A DNA stretch of 60,000 nucleotides from Lineus longissimus (lineage: Eukaryota; Nemertea; Pilidiophora; Heteronemertea; Lineidae), in contig NC_088308.1 of assembly GCF_910592395.1 (NCBI RefSeq), positions 28,661,501 through 28,721,500 on the forward strand, given 5' to 3'. Both the position numbers and the translations under genes were made by a program. This document shows, piece by piece, positions 50,511 to 60,000 of this stretch; the stretch's first letter is position 1, and the number at the start of each line of letters is the position of its first letter. The notes beneath the pieces are model-generated. The model did no database searches. It was not told where the DNA came from and saw only the letters and a program-made list of their open reading frames with translations.

Positions 50511-53500
50511 TGATTCATGGGCGGACAAGCAAAACTGTTGATTCTGAGATCAGACTAATATTCCGAGAGTGCTTGAGAAACATGTCAATGTTATTAAGTG
50601 AAATATGTCCGAGCGTCTCCCTTTAATAACCAGAAGGCCATTTTGCGCTTTTTAATTTGAAAAATAAATATTGTCCGCCAATGGAGAGAATTAGAGTTAT
50701 GTAAACATGATGGAGGGAACATTAATGCAGAAAATGGTAAAAGTCCCATTAGGGTAACCATTAGCTGATTACATTATAATTTGTAAAGGGACGATGGGAG
50801 CTGGGATCCTGGTGGATTATGTCTGTATAGTGTTCAGCGCGGACTGTCCTCCAAGACGCTTCATCAAGACGACAAGAACGCTAGGACGCGTGCGCCGTCA
50901 TAAATAGCTAATACAACACCCAAAGTCAATTTATTATTGTAATGCATTAGTGTTCCTTAGTCCAAGAGATATATCTGTGGCGAAGACATTGAAAAGAAAT
51001 CACTTGCTTCTGAAGGAACCATCTCGGGTATTTAATCAAGGCTGCGAATAGCAATTGCGGGCTGGTTAAGCCGGCTGACATTCGGACGCGGTGATGAATA
51101 TTCTAAGGCGAGAAATCATGAGAAAACACGCGGAATACCAGTCGAAACATCCTTTTCTAATATTGATAAGACAATTTATCACCGGGAAAAAGTGGTTACA
51201 TTTGATTTGGAAAGTTTTATTTTCTCTTAATCAATTTCAGAGCACGGACACGCAATTGGTTCTAGATGATTTCTACATGAATTGGTTGAATAATGCATAC
51301 AGATGCACTCGGTGCACTGTACATCGTGTATGAGTCGTCACAGTACAGATAGGGTGAAATGAATTAAGGCTGTTCATACTCTGAAGCCCCTGTTGGCTCC
51401 CAATTGATAATTAGGCTTTGTTCTTGATCCTGCCAAGCCCCGCGCGGTGCATCCAACTTGTATCAAGTGAAGCAAGCGATCATCCCTGAGCTTTGTTTGT
51501 CGTTACTGGATAATGTATGTATTGACGGCGAGGCTTTCATGGACTCACTGATGCTCTGAGGTGCCTTGGAGCAGCGAAACGTCGAGTCAGCGGCCGTGTC
51601 CATACAAACAAATTTACAGGGACTGGATTTATATGAAATCGCTAAAGTGTTACGCTCTCAGCTCAGTCATCACCGGAAGCTGGTGGGTGGCTCAGGATTT
51701 CAGCGGGTCGTCCAACTGTAACCTTTGAAAGCGTGAGATGAGGCAATGACTTTAAGAGGTGATCACTTCAAGAAGAGTTCTCACCAATTTGTCTCTTGCA
51801 CCAGTAATTAAAACAGATAATGCTTGTCAGTTGATCTACACACACATGCACTTCAGATTGACGGCGTCTCATTTTAGGGGGATTTAGGGAACACCGTACG
51901 CGATGGCAAAGATAAACGTAACCGTCGCTCAACGGCGAAAAATAAACTTTTTTTGATGAAAATCTACGAAACGTCGATAGTTAAACGGTGAATAAAATCT
52001 GTGAAATTTGCAAATTTCGATCTTGGCGTGCATACAATGGAAATGAGTTATGAATTATCGCGACTCGGGTATTAACTTCGCGGCCAAGTCTGTTCATTTG
52101 ACTGGCGAGAGTGAGCAGTTTTTGAGGCTACATACCCGCTGTAATCCTACATAAGCCCTCTGAGACAAACTTATATTTGTACCCCGGCAATAAGGACAGG
52201 ACTAATTCCAAAAGGATTAAGCGCGCGATAATAATTTGCGAATCGAGATGGCAACTGGTTTAGCGTTGATGTTCCCATCCATCAAGTGAGACTCAATTAA
52301 CTCGCTAACATCGCTACATCTGAGCAAGCCACTTTTAGACGTGATAAGTACGCCAGGTTGGTGACAAACACCACAAATCTGCCGCATATATTTGAAAACA
52401 TTTGATTTACCCATTAAGAATTCCGCAAGACCAATTTGGATCAACTTTCGACGGTGCTGACACCCCGTGTTAAGTCACTTAATTGAATTCGGCAGGTTTC
52501 GAAAAGCCCGGTGGCTTTTGAAAGGATTTGCTGGTTGGCTGATGTGGCGTGGTTGAGCCATTGTTATACTCTACAGCTCCGTGTTATAGCCTGTTAGTAT
52601 CACACGGGCTCAGCGAGATCCTGGGGTGAAGTGTAAGTGACTGCAGGATGATACGGGGATGAGCATCGGCATCATGCCCAATTACAGTGTCTAATGCCGC
52701 AACCTGCAGCTGAGCCAAGGCATGTACCCAAAGATTATCTTCAGTTGAAGAGCAAATCGTGTTTTTTTTAGTTTATTCGCAGCCGACTGATAAAAGAACA
52801 TGGAACTCACACTGATACTGGTACAATGTACATTGTTTACATTAGCCTAACTAAAAGCATGGCGATACCGGTTCCTTGCCGTTGCGTAATGACGTCAAAC
52901 TAAAGTCTGAGGAACTGATGGAGGTGTTGGTACTGCATGGCATAGGTTTCTACATGACGAGCAACTGATTTGTCCGAGCGCACAGCAGTCAGAGATAGTC
53001 ATTGCCACTGTCACGACTGTGTCTTCTAGCCGAGCGTACATGGCGAAAGCCACTGCCAGTGTCTCTTAGCCTATAGCGTACAGTAGCCGGAAATACTCAT
53101 TGCCACTAGCGTAGCGTAATAACACGGGTTTTTCATCTTGACCAAAATCGTTCCTCTGAGGTTTCAAATCAGCATCCACGAGACGAATGGCCAATGGCTT
53201 AAAGAGAAGCTCTGACATTATGATATAAGCTCCGGCTACTACCACGAATTTTATCAATTTTCGTGGCTATTAGTTATCAAAGGGCAGAGAGCGGGAGAGC
53301 GTCCGCCTTGCCAACGACTCCCAGTGGGGTCATTTTGTCCGTCATATGTCCACTACGGCCGATGACGACAAGGATAACAATTACCCTTTGAGACAATCCA
53401 CGATTTTAGAAAGAAAATTCCACGGGAAACTGATAAATTGCTACGATAAGAGTGTCCGGCTAAATGAGCTGGTTGAGATGACCGTAAAAATAACACGAGT

Positions 53501-56500
53501 TTGCATTTGCCCCGTGACACGCGCGGGATTGTGACGCGCTGGGGACACCTCGAGCGTCTCATGGTGGCACGGCATTGTCTCTTTGACACTGATAAGGTTA
53601 ACTACCCTATTCCCATTGTTCTTCCCTTCTGGCTGGAAATGACTGATCGCAGAGCGCCTTGTCAAGTTAAGGTGGCTCTATCAGAATCTTGCCGCGAGTT
53701 GACACCACGGACTTTTTAAGAAGCCATATTATTCACCCTTTTTAACGTTTTTCAGTTCAGAGACAATGAAATTGACAAGCCAGCGTACGGCTTATTTCTT
53801 GGAAGCAGGGTCACATAACACTCGAGTTGAAACGTTGTCTATACGAACTGGTCCTTTTGTCAAATTTTGGTGGACAATACATGATTATTTGGTTTGCTTT
53901 TGGAAAAAATCCAACACTACATGTACATGTATATCTTTAAACAAACAAAAGATTATAACTTATAGGATTGGTCTCAGCTGCTAAATCATAGCGAGATCGA
54001 CCACGATGAACCTTGCAAGGCCTGGCTATGAAAATCGACGAAAATCACCAACCAATATGAGCGCCTTGGTGGTTCAGCGGTTAGAATGCTGGACTTTCGA
54101 TCTGTTGGACACGGGTTCGACCCCCGTGAAGCCACAATTTTTTTTATTTTTTTTTTCTCTTTTGTTGTTATTTATTCATTCATGTACATGTATTATTGGT
54201 ATTATCCTTATCATAACTTGATCACTGAAATGCCTGTTCGTATTCTGGCACTGGAGCCAGAACTGCAGGCTAATCCGAGTTTAGTCCTTTAAATCGGCAT
54301 TTACCGTCTTTCTCAGCTGGGAACCCCCCCCCCCCTCAACCGAGAGTAGAATATGATGTTAATGCCCTGCGTTACGTGATGTAACCTTAGGGGTCCAGGT
54401 AAAGAGCTAATGATGAGTGAAATACGCGTGCTAACTGGCTGTAGCGGAGACAACGAAGATAAGCACTGACTGGTTTGCCTTGACGGATCGCTAAAGCTTT
54501 TCGAGAGACAAGATGATATTGATGAAACTGTTTGGGATTCTGCGCAATTTTACGCAATTTTGTTTCGGGTCAAGCTTAGGTTGCTTTCTTTGAAGGTCAA
54601 GTCAACAGTTGACTGTACAACCGGTGTAGTTGTAGAAAATGTTCTCCTGGAAATATTATCCGGCGCTATTGTTGACGTTGGTTAACGGTGGTCTAAAATA
54701 GATGGACTTAGAATACAAGTCCCTAAGTTGGATAACAAAATCAACAGATTTCCACAATTAGCATACTGGCAGAGTCTTGGCATGTTACTGCCGGTTTTTC
54801 CTGTAGCTGGCACAGAGCCTTGAAGAAAGAAAGGTATTCCTTCGCCAGAATCCCCTAACATTGTGTAACCAAGGTAATGGAAGCGCCTCTAATCCCTGGA
54901 CCAGCCGTAGACATCCCAGTGCCCTAGCGCGCCAACCCTCCCTGCCCAACAAGGATTAGAGGGATAACCTAGACATTGATCTTTATGGTTACTCATGGCT
55001 TTGTCTCCTGATCGAATTCTGATTAACCGATCATAATTAATGGTTTAATTAAAATGGAGATGGCAGATCCCGAAACAATGGACCTTCCTTATGTTCAATA
55101 TTTCAGGCATAAGGGAAGTTCTGTTTAGTTAACATGCACGCGAATTGAACTTCACACGATAGAGAAGTATCAATAGGAAAAATCATCGTCAATGTCTGTG
55201 GAAAATGAAGGTTGTTATAGACAATCCATTATATGTATAAGAATAAAAAGTTGTAACTGAGGTGTTTAAGAATTGTCAATCATCAGTCCACTTGCATCTG
55301 TAACAGATCACCGCTTGTATGACCGGTAAACGGTTATTTGTCCCCTTCACCCTGGCGTCTGATTATAGACCTATATCGCTGCTCCGATTAGTTATCTCGT
55401 ATTGTCTAGGGGATGGGGCCAACTCCCCTATCAACTTCGATCATTCAGAAGTCAAAAGTCAATTACTAATATCACTGGATATTATCAGATGTTTGAGAAT
55501 GAAGCCCGCCGTCGATTATACTCGAAATGACTAGCCATCGGATAAGAGTCGAACTCGCCTCTGATGGGACCATCTCAACAAAAGACGATTGATTCATCAC
55601 CGTCCAATACATTTGAAAAGGTTTCGTTTTCAATGATGTTGCTTCAGTTCCCTTTGGTCGGTTTGTCGGCATCCTGAGCTTCAGGCCAACACTGACACTC
55701 GGCACTTACGACCAAGCTTATGTGTGCGATTAGGGGAGGAGGATACGACTGACTATATATGGTTTTTCGAGGATGGTATGGCGTTCTTAGAGGAGGCGAT
55801 CAAACAATGGTTTGGGATGGCTACGCCAATGTACAAGGAGAGGTTTGACAGCACACCCACTGCGTACAATGCGGACACTAGAATATCTAGTGTGATTGGG
55901 AGGCATATTGAAACTCTGTATGGATCGAGATAAAACGACTTGTGGACAATATCGACGAGTTTGCAAATGACCACACTGGTAGTACGTTGAAGAGGCAGCG
56001 ACATTTGATATGAGCATTACCGCCACTTCTCTGGTTCAATGATCAAGCGTTCCTGCTGAGTGGGTCCCCTAAACAGCCGTATTTGGTTCTGTTATTGACT
56101 GATGGTATCAGAAGTGACGCAGCGGACGCCACCCCATCTAATATATTACACGACACAATCTCCTCCAACATCTTACGCTCTCGGCATATTGCTTTTTGAA
56201 AGGGCAGACCCCAATTATGTATATATTGCATCAGTTTTGATAGATCTTGCCAAATGGCGTGTTCTTTACCGCTTTAATCAGTCCCTGTGGGTGGTGATGA
56301 TTTATGATATTCCTCTTACCGTCAGGGAGTAGAGACGCTGATCGAACGCTGGGAGAAGCGCGACCTGCTCGAGCAGAACAGTCCTTCTGTTGCAGTGAGG
56401 AGGAGCACTGGATACACAGATATCATATCTGAATGCGCTCCTTTCCGTGATAAAAGTGATGTAAATGATGTTCTGAGAGGTTAAAATCGTCAATAACAAA

Positions 56501-59500
56501 ATCAAAAAGTGCCCTTGGTTTAATTAGAAACACGTTCATCCATCTTAAGATGTCGCAATCACAAAATGAAGCCAGAGTCAAAATGATTTAAAGCCAAAAG
56601 ATCCATCAAATTGGAGTAAAAACTCGCCAATGCATTTCATGGGTGCGCTGTTCAGATAGCGCATCGATAATGGCAGGACTGTCAAACAAGTAAAGATAGC
56701 GGAGAGAAAAAATGGAACAAGTCAAAAATGAGATCCTACTTGGCGGGAATCCGCTAGAAAGATGGAGCTTTAGCCTGAATCCAACTGGATCAAAGTGATC
56801 CCTTTAGCTAATCAATGATGGAGAAGCTATTCCAACCTAAACTGGCTTGTTTCACGTATGCTTTGGATAAGGTCGCTATAATGAGATGCATAGTCGTATC
56901 AGGCAAAGTCAGGTGACACCAGTTTTTGTATATCTTGGTATTTTCTGAGATTTCTGAGCAGTTATTACATTTACGGTTGCTATCTCTGATCTATTGTGAT
57001 ATTAAAGCATCACAACAAAAGAAGAAATGGATTCGATCAATTAATCTCCCGGGTTTATAAGCCTCGTACAATGGCACAGGGCGGGACCAGTACCCCTTAC
57101 GTAAATTACCCCACAGCCCGACAAACGGCTAAAGAAAATAACCACTATTTGATAAATTCGTTTGGCAGTTAACGTTCCCGCAGAGAGCCCGGGGGAGAGG
57201 CAAATGAGAAAGTTCACTCAATTCAGTTCAATTGTAGCCGCTTGCTGTTTGACACTTTTAGCGTTATTAAAATGAGCATTATGAAATCAGGAGTTGGGTA
57301 TGATGAATGTTAGCAAGGGGCGCCTCTGCCATGCTGTATCTGAGAGCGGGACGGCTAATAAAATAATAAGACAGGGGATCAGATCTGAGATGGTATACTC
57401 GCTTCTTCCTCCCCAGGGTTACAGAAACACTCAGCTGATTGCGTTAATAAATTTCACGGGAAAGCGACAGTGAGTTAGTGGAGTTTTGGGGGATTATTGG
57501 AATCAATGGAGAAAGCTTGGCATTTCAATGCAGAGGTAGAAACCAACCAGATATCAGGAGAGCGAGCACTCCAGGGAAGGCAAACTGGAACATTGCTGAC
57601 TTCAATTAATTTGGTTTGTTAAACAACCATTCTACAAAAGAAACTTATATAAATGTCTGATGTTCAATTTTGGGTGATCCCCGTCCGTCTCTGAGGAGAT
57701 GTTGATATTGGTTTGTTCAATATATAATTTTAATCATATTTTTGATGGATCGTCTCCGGCAATATTCCATCCATTATTCTTGTTACTCTATTGTGAAATC
57801 AGTGAGGATTAGGATCGATACTGCTGTAAGGCACAGATGTCTAACTATTGTTCACTATCATGTTTATTGCTAAATGAAGTGGACCAAGCTTACAGTTGGA
57901 GATTTATAGACGATTTCATTGATGCAGAAATCGAAATATACGCCTCTGACATCTTTATCAGTTCTGATCAAATATTAGAATCCACTGCATTTTGAGGCCT
58001 TAAAATGGTATATATTGATATCATATTTCAAACGAGTCATACTTTCTTCAATTCTGGCAGTCGCAGAGAATTGCAAGATTGTGCTTTCACTGCCGAAATG
58101 AAGGGTTACAGTTGTCACCCAAGAAAACTTAAGGAAATGTTAATGAAGCTTTTAGAATTTCAGCCACGCGTTGGTTATCAGGCCGGCCATCGCCACCAAT
58201 GCGAGCAAATCACCCATCATCGGGTTTGAGCCTTGTTTATTAACTTGAATCTCATCTAAAGTGGGGAAAGTAAGTTCCACAGTTATTCCTCAAGGAGTCC
58301 CGTACCGTCATGATAGCCAAGATTTCTATATTAGCCCTAATACACGTAGCGTTTAAAGGCTTAAAGGGGATGAACTAGGCATAAAACTCTGGAGTGCTTG
58401 AGCGGTATATTACTCGGTTGAGTGTAACGTTGCCCAGACCAGATCGCTACAACTCAATTATTACATGTTGGTGAGCGCTTATCGATGCAAACAAGCAGGG
58501 AACCTGGAGTGTTTAGAAGCTGAGGGGGCTTTAGGGGATCTTAATGATAGATATGGGGTGCATGGTGCATGGTCCAGGCCCGTAACCCCGAGTCTGGAGC
58601 CGCAATTGCCTCATCAAAACTAATAATTGTATAAGTAGCAACTTTCCTGGTAAATACCAAACAACAAAGTTACGTGTTCGTTGCATTGAATACCAACAAT
58701 CATGAAAAATAGTTGGCACTGGCATTGTGAGAAAATAACATAAATTCATTGATCAGAAATTGAAGAAATCCAAACCAACTTTGATGAAAGTATGCCATCG
58801 CTGACCAATATATATATATAACATTCTGGTGATACATGTCTACAAGAAGAAAGGCCAATGTTGAAACAGTTTTTTAGTCATTTTCGGACATTTTCAAACC
58901 AATAAATGCTACACGAACAATACAAATTCGCACTTCAGTATCAACTTTTTTTCACCACAAACATATCAACATATTCTCCTTGTAACTCCGGCATGAGGTA
59001 TGATGGTGAAGCCATCGATGCTGGATGAGGCCTTTCCAGAGGTAATCCCAAGATACTGGTGAAAGTAAACAAATACAAGTATAGTTTGTTGTAGTTACAG
59101 ACAAGAGGAAGGAGGAATAGCTAATTGTAAGTAAATCCTTGGTTTGTATCTTTCCTAGACATCAGTATCATCAGGGGTTTGGGTAAACCTTGGTTTAATA
59201 AGTCAGATCATTGGATGAATGTGTTTAGATAGGGATCCAAGTGTAAAATGGTGAAGCCATGGAGATTCAATGGGGCTTTGTTCAATAAGTGATTTGAATG
59301 CTCATCCTGTTTACGAGTGTTGGTATCGACTTCATCTGAGATCCTGGAAATAGTTCCGAACTCAGCCGTATATCATGATTAAATACTACCAGGGCTGAAA
59401 TCAACAAACTAAGCTTTCAGTTCAAATTCGCTTCCTAGATCGAAGTGATTCTATTATCTTAATATGAGTGAAGACAAAATTCAAATCGTATGTTGGAGAA

Positions 59501-60000
59501 CATCATAAGCCATCGGTTTCATGCAGGTACGCGGGTTGATAAAATAGTATAGTACTGACTGATTGATGAGAATCTCTATGTGTTGTGAAGAGAATTCCCC
59601 CGATCCCTTTAATGTTCCAAGCTTCAAACAGATTTCATTGGACATTAACGAAATCCCTAGATAATTTGCCTAAAACTGATTTTCATTCCTTAATCAACCA
59701 AAGTCTTTCTTTGCTTTCATTCAAAGCTAAAATCTCTCCTCAATCTCCAAGTCTATTACTGAAATCTGCCAAAGCGCTGCACTCATCCGCTGATGAAGCT
59801 ATTGCCTTAACAAACATGTCCCCTCCATCCCTAGATCATCTCATCTAACTCGCGAATCATCGCCTTACTTAAAACAAACTCCTGAAATGTTAATTCTAAG
59901 ATGCTTTAAATGTTTTTCGTCCATTAAATTCGTCTCGGTTTCAGAGCGAGATCCGCCTAGATTTCGAGTGATTTAATGCAGTGTGTCCGTATTTGGTCCA
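50511..60000. other. Upstream flank of Pitx, no supported gene
   Basis: About 9.5 kb with no recognisable protein. It holds a tRNA-like sequence (54063-54135), a C12 run (54324-54335), a diverged duplication around AGTCATTGCCACTG/ACTCATTGCCACTAG (52978-53110), and three consecutive coding-like plus-strand segments (55724-56484) without a known family. Confidence 0.6.
54063..54135 (+). tRNA. tRNA-like sequence (pseudogene or SINE head)
   Basis: Has A box TGGTTCAGCGG (54070-54080), B box GGTTCGACCCC (54114-54124), a perfect T arm (ACGGG/CCCGT, loop TTCGACC), a D arm GTTC/GAAT and an anticodon loop CTTTCGA (TTC, Glu-type). The acceptor arms GCCTTGG and GAAGCCA do not pair and the anticodon stem is weak, so it is not a functional tRNA. 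A T run follows from 54138, as for a pol III terminator. Confidence 0.6.

Overview
This is a eukaryotic, almost certainly bilaterian animal window. It holds two multi-exon genes with GT-AG introns, retrotransposon and SINE fragments, minisatellites, and long AT-rich non-coding stretches. The Pitx protein and the repeat style suggest a marine lophotrochozoan (mollusc, brachiopod or annelid grade). That is inference; I cannot name the species.

Layout. (1) 283 to about 22995, + strand: the 3' part of a large cadherin-superfamily gene. I could chain 26 exons whose phases all agree, giving 1539 residues of uninterrupted frame: about eleven cadherin repeats, a membrane-adjacent domain resembling those of CDH23/PCDH15-type cadherins, one transmembrane helix and a Thr-rich tail. 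The 5' end lies outside the window. (2) About 23000 to 33758: intergenic, with degenerate repeats and a small palindrome but no recognisable gene. (3) 50107 down to 36570, - strand: a complete three-exon Pitx homeobox gene (327 aa) with a 4.9 kb and a 7.7 kb intron, a probable long 3' UTR reaching about 33740, and a CCAAT-rich candidate promoter near 50320-50510. The two genes are convergent. (4) 50511-60000: upstream flank of Pitx, non-coding as far as I can see, with one tRNA-like sequence.

The most unusual structure is in the cadherin gene. Three introns carry a minisatellite at or just after their 5' splice site. Two of these arrays begin inside the coding exon, so each unit repeats the exon's last bases together with its splice donor. 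One is 71 exact 42-bp units (6126-9107); the other is about 20 units of 68 bp (19205-20588). The transcript therefore carries about 70 and 20 near-identical tandem donors. Only the first donor of each array keeps the cadherin frame open; any later one brings in a stop codon within the first unit. Distal donor use would predict either a truncated ectodomain without a membrane anchor, or a membrane-anchored form without its normal tail. The third array (39 bp, about 25 copies) starts about 50 bp after its donor.

Other points of interest: exon 16 of the cadherin lies between 3' fragments of two different non-LTR retrotransposons, one of which appears to end against its splice acceptor. Pitx intron 2 holds two clusters of GGATTA/TAATCC sites, the core bound by K50 homeodomains such as Pitx and Otx. 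A 152-bp imperfect palindrome lies in the likely Pitx 3' UTR.
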